Assembly: GCF_042646165.1 (NCBI RefSeq)
Contig: NZ_JBHRTC010000013.1
Origin: Microbaculum marinum
GTDB taxonomy: Bacteria; Pseudomonadota; Alphaproteobacteria; Rhizobiales; Tepidamorphaceae
DNA length: 64,000 nt
Reading direction: 5' to 3' (one strand)
Position numbers and translations under genes: made by a program. The notes below the pieces were generated by a model that ran no database searches, was not told where the DNA came from, and saw nothing but the letters and a program-made list of their open reading frames with translations. The first letter of the stretch is position 1. Every line of letters begins with the position of its first letter. Shown one piece after another: positions 34,287 to 42,926 of this stretch.

Positions 34287-34311
34287 GGGATAAGTCTTGC
34301 CGAGAGAGAGT

Positions 34312-35820
34312 ATGGCCATGAGCCCCTTCGATCCGCATTCCGGCCTCGTTTTCCGCGGCAACGACTTCGTTGCCGTCCCGGGGGCGTCGGTACGCGAGAT
34401 CGTCAACCCGGCGACGCTGGCGACCGAGGGGCGGATTGCCCTGTGCGATGCGGCGTTCGTCGAGGAGGTCGCCGCCGAGGCGCTTGTCGCGCAGAAGGCG
34501 TGGGCGAAAATCGACTACAAGTCCCGCGCCGCGTTGCTGCACAGGGTCGCTAACGCGATCGAGGCGACCGACTTCCACGACGTCGCGAAGCTGATGACGC
34601 TGGAGATGGGCAAGCCGTATCCGGAAGCCGTCGGCGAACTTGCCAACGTCGCGCCGGCCTTCCGGTATTTCGCGGAGATGGCGCGCGACGAGGCGGGCAG
34701 GATCGCAGGGACGACGCAAGTCGGCTCCTTCCAGTTCGCCCGCTACGAACCGTACGGCGTCTCCGTCCACATCATGCCGTTCAACTTCCCGATCCTGCTG
34801 ATGGTTTGGACGGTCGCCGCGTCGCTGGCGGCCGGCAATGCCTGCATCGTCAAGCCGGCTGAGGCGACCAGCCTGTCGACGCTGAAGTTCATGGAGCATT
34901 TCGGGGCGGTGCTGCCTGTCGGGCTCGTGTCCTGCCTGACCGGCGGCGCGGAGACCGCGCAGGCGCTCATCGCCTCGAGGAACACCCACGTCGTCGCCTT
35001 CACCGGGGGAGTGGCCGCCGCGCGTGCGGTCAACGTCGCCTGCGCCGAGTGGCTGAAGCCGGCGATCATCGAGGCGGGCGGCAGCGACCCGATGATCATC
35101 TCCGAGCATGCTCCGATGGAGGTGGCTGTCGCGGGGTCGGTTACCGCCGCCTTCCACCTGTCCGGCCAGATCTGCACCTCCTCGGAACGGTTCTACGTGC
35201 ATGAAGCGGTACACGACGAGTTCGTCGAGCGCTTCGCGGCGATGGCGAAGAGGCTGCGCGTCGGTAACGGGCTCGGTGTCTCGGAGATCGGCCCCCTGGT
35301 GTCCGAGGCCGCGCGGGACAAGGTGATCCGCCTCGTCGACGGCGCGGTGGCCGAAGGGGCGAGGATCGTCTGCGGCGGCCGGGTGCCGCCAGCGCTGAAC
35401 ACCGGCTGGTTCTACGAACCGACCATCCTGACGGGCGTGACGCCTGACATGCAGATCATGCGCGAGGAGGTGTTCGGGCCGGTGGCCGCGATCTGCCGGG
35501 TCGGATCGTTCGAGGAGGCGCTGGAGCTTGCCAACCGCTCGGACTTCGGTCTCGGCGCCTCGGTGTTCACCACGGATCTCAAGGAGGCGATGCAGGCTGC
35601 CGAGGCGCTTCAGTCGGGCATGGTCTGGGTCAACAACCCGCTCATCGACAACGACGCCCTGCCGTTCGGAGGCTGGAAGAACTCAGGCCTCGGTCGCGAA
35701 CTCGGCCGGCAGGGCCTCGACGCGTTCCGCCAGTCCAAGATGGTCGTCATCGACCATGACCCGGCCATCGCCGACTGGTGGTATCCCTATCCCGACTCGG
35801 CCTTCTACCGGAACAGCTGA
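34312..35820 (+). CDS. NAD(P)-dependent aldehyde dehydrogenase (succinate-semialdehyde type)
   Basis: 502 aa from ATG 34312; ATG 34318, two codons later, has better spacing from GAGAGAG. Aldehyde dehydrogenase landmarks are MPFNFPILLMVWTVAASLAAGN, FTGGVAAAR, the catalytic Glu in IIEAGGSDP, the catalytic Cys in GQICTSSERF, and EEVFGPVAAICR. The closest style is GabD/succinate-semialdehyde or related gamma-semialdehyde dehydrogenases. It could oxidise a semialdehyde derived from an imported polyamine, but the repeat region separates it from the importer. Confidence 0.9.
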   Translation: MAMSPFDPHSGLVFRGNDFVAVPGASVREIVNPATLATEGRIALCDAAFVEEVAAEALVAQKAWAKIDYKSRAALLHRVANAIEATDFHDVAKLMTLEMGKPYPEAVGELANVAPAFRYFAEMARDEAGRIAGTTQVGSFQFARYEPYGVSVHIMPFNFPILLMVWTVAASLAAGNACIVKPAEATSLSTLKFMEHFGAVLPVGLVSCLTGGAETAQALIASRNTHVVAFTGGVAAARAVNVACAEWLKPAIIEAGGSDPMIISEHAPMEVAVAGSVTAAFHLSGQICTSSERFYVHEAVHDEFVERFAAMAKRLRVGNGLGVSEIGPLVSEAARDKVIRLVDGAVAEGARIVCGGRVPPALNTGWFYEPTILTGVTPDMQIMREEVFGPVAAICRVGSFEEALELANRSDFGLGASVFTTDLKEAMQAAEALQSGMVWVNNPLIDNDALPFGGWKNSGLGRELGRQGLDAFRQSKMVVIDHDPAIADWWYPYPDSAFYRNS

Positions 35821-36368
35821 CCAAGAGGCGTCCGGCAGCTTTCGACGTGTTGAAGGATCAACGCGACGACCTGGTCCCACCGGGCAGCGGAAACATTGAA
35901 TTCGTGGCTGGCATCGAGTTCGACGATGCGAACGAAAGGCGAAAGTGGATAACGCCTCTCCGCAACGGCTTTCGTCCCGTAGGGGTCGGCCGTGCCCTGC
36001 AGGATCAGCGTAGGGGTGGCAATGGTAGCCAGATGGCTGGTCCGCGCCGGGTCCTCGTCCTCGCCTGGTACGCGAAACGGATAACCCAGAACGATGACAG
36101 CGGCGATCGGGGCGCCTTCGGCTGCGGCCAATGACGCAATCCGTCCGCCCGACGAGCGGCCGATGGCGATGACACGGTTCCCGGGGTGGTTCGAACTCGT
36201 GCTCCAAAGGGCCGACTTCCGCGCCTGGAACCCCATGTCCGTCCCGCAGAACTCGGTCTGGCCGACGAATAGCATTCCGGCCGCATTCAGCCGCTCCCGG
36301 AGGTTGTGCTCAATATAGTCGTCGTCGGGATACGAATCTCCCGAGAGGTAGAGAAAAGCACGGTTCAT
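35805..36368 (-). CDS. small alpha/beta hydrolase
   Basis: 187 aa on the minus strand, converging on the aldehyde dehydrogenase with a 16-base overlap of 3' ends. A nucleophile elbow GRSSG (70-74, Ser72), an acid in LILQGTADPYG (Asp128) and His155 in LDASHEFN form a credible triad. The fold resembles dienelactone-hydrolase or KANL3/Tex30-like small hydrolases. The substrate is unknown. It is the only minus-strand gene in this stretch. Confidence 0.7.
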   Translation of the reverse strand: MNRAFLYLSGDSYPDDDYIEHNLRERLNAAGMLFVGQTEFCGTDMGFQARKSALWSTSSNHPGNRVIAIGRSSGGRIASLAAAEGAPIAAVIVLGYPFRVPGEDEDPARTSHLATIATPTLILQGTADPYGTKAVAERRYPLSPFVRIVELDASHEFNVSAARWDQVVALILQHVESCRTPLGQLFR

Positions 36369-36663
36369 GTGAAGCAGGAGCAGTGCGGCATTGCCGCTTG
36401 ATGCCAGGTTTTCACAGGCAGCATCTTACTGTTCTGTCCGTCATGCCGAAAGCACGTCGCTGCGACGTTTCCGACACTGCCCAGCCGAAACCAATCGCCT
36501 TTCGCGGCTGCGACGAATACACCAACCGCTCCGGAAGGACGCCAAAATCTTAAGTGGATTTCCGTTCAATGGAAACGAAAATCGGCAAGACCAGCTGATA
36601 CCGCTCAGTCCTTTACCGATTGGGCTCCAGGGTCGACCGGACGCGGGCGGAGGACAAGGCTCC
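36369..36663. other. divergent intergenic region before guanine deaminase
   Basis: 295 bases between the minus-strand hydrolase and guaD. It must hold both promoters. It is less GC-rich than the genes, with a local AAAATCTTAAG patch near 36542-36552, but no clear promoter, dyad or riboswitch-like structure was recognised. Confidence 0.4.
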
Positions 36664-38019
36664 ATGAGGGCGATCAGAGGCCCATTTCTCGACTTCAGTG
36701 CCGACCCGTTCTACCGGGACGAAGAGGAAGCGGTTCGCTTCATCTCCGACGGGCTTCTGGTCATTGACGGCGAGAAGATCGCCGATTTCGGGACCTTCGG
36801 CGAACTGGGCGGGAAATATGCCGCGCTCGAGATCGATCACTACCCCGACCGGCTGATCCTGCCAGGCTTCGTCGACACGCATGTCCACTATCCGCAGACC
36901 GAAATGATCGCCTCCTACGGCGAGCAGCTACTGGAGTGGCTGGAGAAATATACCTTTCCCACGGAACTGAAGTTCCGCGACAAGGCCTACGCCAGGCGGA
37001 TCGCCGACACGTTCCTGGACCTGCTGCTGGCCAACGGCACGACGACCGCCCAGGTGTTCACGACGACGTTCCCGCAATCGGTCGATGCCTTCTTCGAGGC
37101 CTGCACCGGTCGCAACATCTGCATGATCGCCGGCCTGACGGGGATCGACCGACCCGGACAGGCGCCGCCGGACTATCTCGACACGGCCGACAGCTTCTAT
37201 GCCGGCAGCAAGGATCTGATCGCCCGGTGGCACCGCAAGGGCCGCAACCGCTACGCCATCACGCCGCGCTTCGCGCTCGGCTCGACGAGGGAACAGCTCG
37301 ACTGCTGCGGCCGGCTCAAGGCCGAGCATCCCGATGCCTGGGTCAACACCCACATGTCGGAAAACGACAAGGAGATCGCACTGGTGGCCCAGCACTTTCC
37401 GGAGGCCTCCGACTACCTGAACGTCTACGAACGTGCCGGAATCGTCGGGCCGAAATTCACCGCCGGCCACTCGATCCACCTGAGCAACGACATGTTCGCG
37501 CGGATGTCGCGGGCGAACGCATCGATCTCCTTCTGCCCGGCATCGAACCTGTTCCTGGGGTCGGGGCTGTTCATGCTGCACAAGGCGAAATCGGCCGAGA
37601 CGCCGGTCCTGGTCGGTGTCGGTACCGACGTCGGCGGCGGCAACACGTTCTCGATGCTCCGGACGCTGAACGATGCCTACGAGGTGGCGGCGATGCAGGC
37701 GCAGAAGCTGTCCGCACTCAAGGGGCTCTACCTGGCGACGCTCGGCGGCGCGCGGGCGCTGCATCTCGACCACGAGATCGGCTCGTTCGATCCCGGCAAG
37801 TTCGCCGACCTGGTCGTGCTGGACCCGAGGGCCACGCGGATCATGCGGCTCCGCAGCGAAAGCGCCAGGATGAACGGGCAGGCTTCGCCAGAGGCGCAGG
37901 CCTTCGACCGGATGCAGCACGACGCGTTCGGCATGATGTCGCTGGGCGACGATCGCTGCGTCGAGGCGACCTATGTCAGCGGCGCGCTGCTGCATGCGAG
38001 GCCCGGCATCGGCAGGTGA
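36664..38019 (+). CDS. guaD: guanine deaminase
   Basis: 451 aa from ATG 36664; in-frame sequence upstream looks non-coding. Amidohydrolase fold with LPGFVDTHVHYPQ (metal ligands His73 and His75), HMSEN, GHSIHLS, FCPASNLFLGSG and VGVGTDVGGG, all typical of GuaD, which converts guanine to xanthine and ammonia. The length matches the family. The downstream FAH-family gene is 82 bases away; no other purine-degradation gene lies in the window, although cupin_3 proteins also occur in ureide metabolism. Confidence 0.93.
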   Translation: MRAIRGPFLDFSADPFYRDEEEAVRFISDGLLVIDGEKIADFGTFGELGGKYAALEIDHYPDRLILPGFVDTHVHYPQTEMIASYGEQLLEWLEKYTFPTELKFRDKAYARRIADTFLDLLLANGTTTAQVFTTTFPQSVDAFFEACTGRNICMIAGLTGIDRPGQAPPDYLDTADSFYAGSKDLIARWHRKGRNRYAITPRFALGSTREQLDCCGRLKAEHPDAWVNTHMSENDKEIALVAQHFPEASDYLNVYERAGIVGPKFTAGHSIHLSNDMFARMSRANASISFCPASNLFLGSGLFMLHKAKSAETPVLVGVGTDVGGGNTFSMLRTLNDAYEVAAMQAQKLSALKGLYLATLGGARALHLDHEIGSFDPGKFADLVVLDPRATRIMRLRSESARMNGQASPEAQAFDRMQHDAFGMMSLGDDRCVEATYVSGALLHARPGIGR

Positions 38020-38101
38020 CCCCGAACCGCGATTAGGCATTTGACGCCGGTGCAAATGGCTGGCAGGCAAGAGTCCGACAACAAGATGAGGAGCGCGCCA
38101 T

Positions 38102-38803
38102 ATGAGCGGCGAATACCTGTTTGAGGTGCCGGCGGTTCCGGCAGTCCCGGTCGAAGGCGAGACAGGGAAATACCCGGTCACCCGGATCTTCTGCGTCGGC
38201 CGGAACTACGCCGCCCACGTCGCGGAGATGGGCTTCGAGGTCGACCGCGAGGCGCCGTTCTATTTCACCAAGCCGGCCAGCGCGATCACGCCGAGCGGAT
38301 CGACGATTCCCTATCCGCCGGGGACCGAGAACTGCCACCACGAGATGGAACTGGTGCTGGCGATGGGCAAGCCGGTGTTCAAGGCGAGCACCGAGGGAGC
38401 CGCCGGCGCCGTCTACGGCTACGCCGCGGGCATCGACCTGACCCGTCGCGACCTGCAGATCGCCTCGCGGGAGAAGGGCCGGCCGTGGGACTTCGGCAAG
38501 GCCTTCGAGAATTCCGCCATCATCTCGTCGATCACCCCGGCCACGGTTTTCGGCGAGGTCGGCCCGCAGCGGATCATGATGACGCTCAACGGCGAGGTGA
38601 AGCAGGACGCCAGGCTCTCCGACATGATCTGGAAGGTGCCGGAGATCATCAGCCACCTGTCGGGCTACTACCACCTGCAGCCCGGCGACCTGATCTACAC
38701 CGGCACGCCGGCGGGCGTCGGGCCGGTCACGCCGGGGGACGTCATGCTTGGCGAAATCGATGGATGCGCGCCGCTGTCGCTCACCATCGGGCCGGCGGAA
38801 TGA
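38102..38803 (+). CDS. FAH-family hydrolase (fumarylpyruvate/fumarylacetoacetate hydrolase type)
   Basis: 233 aa. FAH fold signatures are IFCVGRNYAAHVAEMG, PFYFTKPASAITPSG, the metal-binding Glu pair in HHEMELVLA, GYAAGIDLTRRDLQ and GDLIYTGTPAGVGPV. This length and pattern fits fumarylpyruvate hydrolase of gentisate pathways. It overlaps the zeta-class GST gene by 4 bases (ATGA), a pairing that matches ring-cleavage product isomerisation followed by hydrolysis. The ring-cleaving dioxygenase is not adjacent. Confidence 0.88.
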   Translation: MSGEYLFEVPAVPAVPVEGETGKYPVTRIFCVGRNYAAHVAEMGFEVDREAPFYFTKPASAITPSGSTIPYPPGTENCHHEMELVLAMGKPVFKASTEGAAGAVYGYAAGIDLTRRDLQIASREKGRPWDFGKAFENSAIISSITPATVFGEVGPQRIMMTLNGEVKQDARLSDMIWKVPEIISHLSGYYHLQPGDLIYTGTPAGVGPVTPGDVMLGEIDGCAPLSLTIGPAE

Positions 38804-39444
38804 TCACCTGCTACGGCTACTTCCGCTCCTCGGCGGCCTATCGCTGCCGGATCGCCTTCAACCTGAAGGGGGTCAGCCCCGAATTCGCCCCGGTGCACCT
38901 GCGCCGCGGCGAGCAGACGCAACGGGACTTCAAGGCGCTCAATCCGCAGGGCCTCGTTCCGGCCGTGACCAGCGGCGACCTCGTGCTGACGCAGTCGCTG
39001 GCGATCATCGAGTGGCTGGACGAGACGCAGGGCGGGCGCTCTCTGCTGCCCGCGGACCCGGGCCTGCGCGCGCAGGTGCGCGCCTTCGCCCAAGTCATCG
39101 CCTGCGACATCCATCCGCTGCAGAACCTGCGCGTGCTGACCTACCTGAAGACGGAACTGGGCCACGACCAGGCGGCCGCGGACGCCTGGTGCCGGCACTG
39201 GATCGGCGAGGGCCTCGCGGCCTGCGAGGAGATCGTCGAGCGCGAGCCGGATCGCGGCCGGTTCTGCTTCGGCGACGAACCGGGCCTGGCCGACATCTGC
39301 CTGGTGCCGCAGATGTTCTCCGGGGAGCGATTCGGGGTGGACCTGTCGGCGATGCCCCGGCTGCGGGAGATCCGCGCGGCGTGCGACAAGCTGCCGGCCT
39401 TCGCCGACGCCCATCCGGCCCGGCAGCCGGACTACGACCTCTAA
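38800..39444 (+). CDS. maleylacetoacetate/maleylpyruvate isomerase (zeta-class GST)
   Basis: 214 aa from ATG 38800, coupled to the FAH gene. The N-terminal thioredoxin-like domain has YFRSSAAYRCRIAFNLKGV with the SSxxYR active-site motif of zeta-class GSTs, and VPAVTSGDLVLTQSLAIIEWLDE. The C-terminal domain has the CDIHPLQNLRVL signature. It uses glutathione to isomerise maleyl to fumaryl ring-cleavage products, which the preceding hydrolase would cleave. Confidence 0.9.
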   Translation: MITCYGYFRSSAAYRCRIAFNLKGVSPEFAPVHLRRGEQTQRDFKALNPQGLVPAVTSGDLVLTQSLAIIEWLDETQGGRSLLPADPGLRAQVRAFAQVIACDIHPLQNLRVLTYLKTELGHDQAAADAWCRHWIGEGLAACEEIVEREPDRGRFCFGDEPGLADICLVPQMFSGERFGVDLSAMPRLREIRAACDKLPAFADAHPARQPDYDL

Positions 39445-39457
39445 AGGGGCACGGCAC

Positions 39458-40387
39458 ATGCAGCCCGACATCGTCTGCCTCGGCGAGCCGATGCTGGAGT
39501 TCAACCAGCAGCCGGACGGCCGCTATCTTCCCGGCCACGGCGGCGACACCTCGAACTGCGCCATCGCCGCCGCCCGCCAGGGGGCCAGGGTCGGCTACGT
39601 CACCAATCTCGGCACCGACGCCTTCGGCGACAGCTTCATGGCGCTGTGGGCAGAGGAGGGCGTGGATTGCTCACGGGTGGGACGGCTGGCGGACGCGCAT
39701 ACCGGCATCTATTTCGTCACCCACGATGCCGAGGGCCACGCCTTCAGCTATTTCCGCGAAGGCTCTGCGGCGAGCCGGATGACGCCCGACGACGTTCCCG
39801 CAGACTACATCTCCGGCGCCAGGGTCCTGCATGTCTCCGGAATCAGCCAGGGGATCAGCAACACGGCAGCAGATGCCGTGTTCCGGGCGATCGCGGTGGC
39901 GCGTGCCGCGGGGGTGAAGGTCTCCTACGACACCAACCTGCGCCTCAAGCTGTGGCCGCTGGCGCGAGCGCGGGCGGTGATCCATGCGGCGATGCGCGAC
40001 TGCGACATCGCCCTGCCGGGCCGCGACGACGCCGTCCACCTCACCGGCCTCGAGGATCCTGACGCGATCGCCGACTTCTACCTCGGTCTGGGCGCCGGCA
40101 TCGTGGCACTGACGCTCGGTGCCGACGGCACGCTGGTTGCGACCCCCAGCGAGCGCCGCAAGGTGCCGGCGCCGCGGGTGACGCCGGTCGACGCCACGGC
40201 CGCCGGCGATACGTTCGACGGGGCGTTCCTCGCCGAGATCGTGCGCGGCAGCGACCCGTTTGCCGCGGCCCGCTACGCCAACGCCGCCGCCGCCCTGTCG
40301 ACGCAGGGCTACGGGGCGGTCGCGCCGATGCCGCGGCGCGACGAGGTGGAAGCGCTGCTGGCTGAGCGGGAGAGCCGGGGCGCTTGA
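39458..40387 (+). CDS. PfkB-family sugar kinase (2-keto-3-deoxygluconate kinase type)
   Basis: 309 aa with the ribokinase fold: GGDTSNCAIAAARQGARVGYVTNLGTDAFGD near residues 28-58 and the C-terminal PfkB signature DATAAGDTFDGAF (about 245-257), which includes the anion hole and catalytic Asp. ISYDTNLRLKLW-like VSYDTNLRLKLWPL is characteristic of KDG kinases. It phosphorylates a keto-deoxy sugar acid in the cytoplasm. It starts 13 bases after the GST gene. A sugar-acid role could link it to the IlvD/TRAP operon. Confidence 0.85.
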   Translation: MQPDIVCLGEPMLEFNQQPDGRYLPGHGGDTSNCAIAAARQGARVGYVTNLGTDAFGDSFMALWAEEGVDCSRVGRLADAHTGIYFVTHDAEGHAFSYFREGSAASRMTPDDVPADYISGARVLHVSGISQGISNTAADAVFRAIAVARAAGVKVSYDTNLRLKLWPLARARAVIHAAMRDCDIALPGRDDAVHLTGLEDPDAIADFYLGLGAGIVALTLGADGTLVATPSERRKVPAPRVTPVDATAAGDTFDGAFLAEIVRGSDPFAAARYANAAAALSTQGYGAVAPMPRRDEVEALLAERESRGA

Positions 40388-40400
40388 GAGCAGCGCGCCC
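40378..40400. terminator. hairpin between converging genes
   Basis: Stem GGGCGC/GCGCCC around an 11-base loop, overlapping the kinase stop codon, in the 23-base gap between converging transcription units. Without a T tract it is only a weak bidirectional terminator candidate. Confidence 0.25.
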
Positions 40401-40410
40401 GGCGCACCGG

Positions 40411-40962
40411 TCAAAGCGTCTGCAGGAAGCTGTCGACGGCGGTCATCACCAGCTTGATGGAGGTCTCATCGGTCAGACGGCCGTTCTCGATCTTCTGGCC
40501 GGCCGTCGGCACGGCGACCTCTGGGCAGACGAACGTCTGGGCGAGCACGGCGGCCAGCACGTTCTTCAGATGGGCCTGACAGCGGACGCCGCCGGTGCCT
40601 CCGCCGGAGACGGTGGCGATGAACACCGGCTTGTCCTTGAGCACGGACTGGTAGCCCGGCCGCGAGGCCCAGTCGAGGGCGTTCTTCAGGACGCCGGGTA
40701 TCGAGTAGTTATATTCCGGCGTCACGATGACGACGCCGTCCGCAGCCGCGATCGCGTCCTTCAGCGCCTTCACCTCCGGCAGCGCCGGATCCGTGTCGAG
40801 ATCGGCATTGTAGTGCGGCACGGTGCCGATATCGAAGCGTTCGCAGGTGGCGCGGCCGTCGAGCTTGTCGACGATCGTCTCCAGCACCGCGGTGTTGAAG
40901 GACTCGCTGCGGAGGCTTCCGGAAATACAGAGCAGCTTCGGCTGGGAACCGGATTCGGGCAC
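40411..40962 (-). CDS. NADPH-dependent FMN reductase
   Basis: 183 aa flavodoxin-like protein. CISGSLRSESFNTAVL near residues 12-27 binds the FMN phosphate, and VIVTPEYNYSIPGVLKNALDWASRP near 80-104 is the family signature. It reduces FMN, quinones or chromate-like acceptors. Last gene of the ten-gene minus-strand operon, 28 bases after the TRAP large permease. It may supply reduced flavin or reduce quinones generated from hydroxyquinol-type compounds, an inference from context. Confidence 0.9.
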   Translation of the reverse strand: MPESGSQPKLLCISGSLRSESFNTAVLETIVDKLDGRATCERFDIGTVPHYNADLDTDPALPEVKALKDAIAAADGVVIVTPEYNYSIPGVLKNALDWASRPGYQSVLKDKPVFIATVSGGGTGGVRCQAHLKNVLAAVLAQTFVCPEVAVPTAGQKIENGRLTDETSIKLVMTAVDSFLQTL

Positions 40963-40990
40963 GTTTTCACTCCTGCTGGGGAATTGGGGG

Positions 40991-42313
40991 TCAGAGATAC
41001 GCTAGATAGGTCGATAGCGCCGGAAAGGCGACCAGGATAGCGAGCACGACAAGCATTGCGAGGACGAAGGGGCCGGCGCCGAGGAAAATGTCCTTGATCG
41101 ACAGGTCGGGGTCGTCGAGCGCGGCCTTGATCGTGTAGACCGACAGGCCGAATGGCGGTGTCAGCAGGCCGATCTCGACGCCGACCACCGTGATGACGCC
41201 GAACCAGATCATGTCGAAGCCCGCGGCCTCGGCGACCGGGATGGCGATCGGCAGCAGGATCAGCATGATCGAGATGGAATCGATCAGGCAGCCCATGGCG
41301 ACCAGCAGCGCGATGTAGATGATCAGGAAGCCGTACGGCCCGAGCCCGCCCGACAGCAGGCCGTCGGCTATCGTGCGGGGGACGCCCGACAGCGCCAGCA
41401 TGCGCGAGAAGAAGGTCGCCGCCATCACCAGGAACAGCACCGACACGGTCACCTGCCCTGTCTCGACGAGCACGCGCCAGAAGTCGCGCCCCGACATCGA
41501 GCGGCGCAGGAGGGCGATGACGAGCGCTCCGAAGGCGCCGACCGCGCCGGCTTCCGTAGGATTGAACCAGCCCGTGTAGAGCCCGCCCAGCACCAGCACG
41601 ACCAGCGAGACGATCGGCAGGCCGCGACGCATCACGTGCAGCCGCGGATCGGCGCCGTCGAGGTCGCCGGGGCGCGTGTCGCGTCCGCTGCGGAAGACCA
41701 GGTTCGGCCGCAGATGCGCCATCGCATAGATCATCGCGGCGTAGGCGATCGACAGGACAAGGCCGGGAAGGATGCCGGCGATGAACATGCGGCCGACCGA
41801 TTCCTCGGCCAGCACTGCGTAGATGATCATCAGCAGCGACGGCGGGATCAGCATGCCGAGTACCGACGACCCGGCCACGACCCCGGTGGCAAACCGCGGC
41901 GAATAGCCGTGCCGGATCATCTCCGGCACCGCGACCCGGGCGAACACCGACGCGGAGGCGATCGATATGCCGGTGATCGAGGCGAAGACGGCGTTGGCGA
42001 AGACGGTGGCGATGCCGAGGCCGGCACGCACGTTGCGCAGCAGCCGCTCGAAGAAGTCGAAGGTGTCGCGGCCCACCCCGGATATCGTGACCAGCAGGCC
42101 CATCAGCACGAACAGCGGCACCACTGCGAACAGGTACTCGCGGGTGCTGTCGTTGGCGACCGCGCCGATCATGCGCAGTGCCACCGTGAAGCCGCGCATC
42201 TCGGCGACCGCGACCATCGAGACGATCAGCATGCCAACGCCGATCGGCACGCCGATGTAGATCAGGACGAGCAGGACGAGGATTGCGGCGGACCCGATTT
42301 CGAAGGGACTCAT
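40991..42313 (-). CDS. TRAP transporter large permease (DctM)
   Basis: 440-aa polytopic protein. DctM motifs: IYIGVPIGVGMLIVSMV, FASITGISIASASVFARVAVPEM, GSSVLGMLIPPSLLMIIYAVLAEESVG, FNPTEAGAVGAFGALV and LTPPFGLSVYTIKAAL. It is the second complete TRAP system of the window. It follows the small permease by 7 bases. Confidence 0.95.
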   Translation of the reverse strand: MSPFEIGSAAILVLLVLIYIGVPIGVGMLIVSMVAVAEMRGFTVALRMIGAVANDSTREYLFAVVPLFVLMGLLVTISGVGRDTFDFFERLLRNVRAGLGIATVFANAVFASITGISIASASVFARVAVPEMIRHGYSPRFATGVVAGSSVLGMLIPPSLLMIIYAVLAEESVGRMFIAGILPGLVLSIAYAAMIYAMAHLRPNLVFRSGRDTRPGDLDGADPRLHVMRRGLPIVSLVVLVLGGLYTGWFNPTEAGAVGAFGALVIALLRRSMSGRDFWRVLVETGQVTVSVLFLVMAATFFSRMLALSGVPRTIADGLLSGGLGPYGFLIIYIALLVAMGCLIDSISIMLILLPIAIPVAEAAGFDMIWFGVITVVGVEIGLLTPPFGLSVYTIKAALDDPDLSIKDIFLGAGPFVLAMLVVLAILVAFPALSTYLAYL

Positions 42314-42320
42314 GATGATC

Positions 42321-42824
42321 TCATGCCGCCTTCGGCCCGAGGTTCAGGATGCGGGCAATGCCGCGCATGAGGTAGTGAAGGGTCGCGGCGGTGACGCCGA
42401 CGATGATCAGGATGCGAAACGGCCAGACCGGGAGCGTGAAGACGCCCAGCACGCCGATGAACTCGTGGGCCTTCAGATCCTTGGCGAGCACTCCCACCGT
42501 GGACCAGGCGATCAGGCCGCAGGCGGTCGCGCCCAGCAGGTCGTAGACGCCTTCGATGACGCCGGCCGCGCGCGGAGAGCGCCGTTCGATCGCGTGGACG
42601 AAGAACTCCGTCCTGGCCATGCGGTTATGGGCGACCGTCGTGGCAAGCTGCAGGAACAGGATCATGACGACCGACAGCGCGCCGATCTCGGCGACCACCG
42701 GGATGGTGACGTTGAAGAAATTCCTGGCGATGACATCGGCGACGATCAGCGCCATCAGTCCGGCGATCGTGATGGAGCCGAGCGCTCCCAGTCCGTCGAC
42801 GATGCGGCCCCACAGGCGCGCCAT
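42321..42824 (-). CDS. TRAP transporter small permease (DctQ)
   Basis: 167 aa from the ATG at 42824, chosen because a GGGGG-containing ribosome-binding site precedes it; an in-frame ATG at 42899 would add 25 polar residues. Four membrane spans: LGALGSITIAGLMALIVADVIARNFF, then VVAEIGALSVVMILFLQLATTV with MARTEFF after it. It partners the DctM protein immediately downstream. Confidence 0.88.
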   Translation of the reverse strand: MARLWGRIVDGLGALGSITIAGLMALIVADVIARNFFNVTIPVVAEIGALSVVMILFLQLATTVAHNRMARTEFFVHAIERRSPRAAGVIEGVYDLLGATACGLIAWSTVGVLAKDLKAHEFIGVLGVFTLPVWPFRILIIVGVTAATLHYLMRGIARILNLGPKAA

Positions 42825-42926
42825 GTCCGTCTGCCCCCTGGTGTCCGTCCCGCTTCGATCCGACGGCGTGCGGCCGCCGGGCGATGCCGGCTCCGCCATT
42901 GCCAGCGGAGCCGGTGTTTCAGGCGA

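Larger units (their letters stand above)
33855..34311. other. 457-bp intergenic region with two repeat copies
   Basis: No gene was seen. The gap between the second cupin and the aldehyde dehydrogenase is occupied by two copies of a palindromic ACGTCATyCCGG...CCGGGATGACGT element (listed separately) and a GGGCCCCGGGTCAAGCCCGGGGC-like hairpin near 34062-34084. A promoter for the dehydrogenase could lie at 34145-34180, where the sequence is locally AT-richer. Confidence 0.6.

Noticed and set aside
36391..36663. In-frame 5' extension of guanine deaminase
   Set aside because: The family N-terminus matches ATG 36664, and the extension does not resemble any amidohydrolase sequence.
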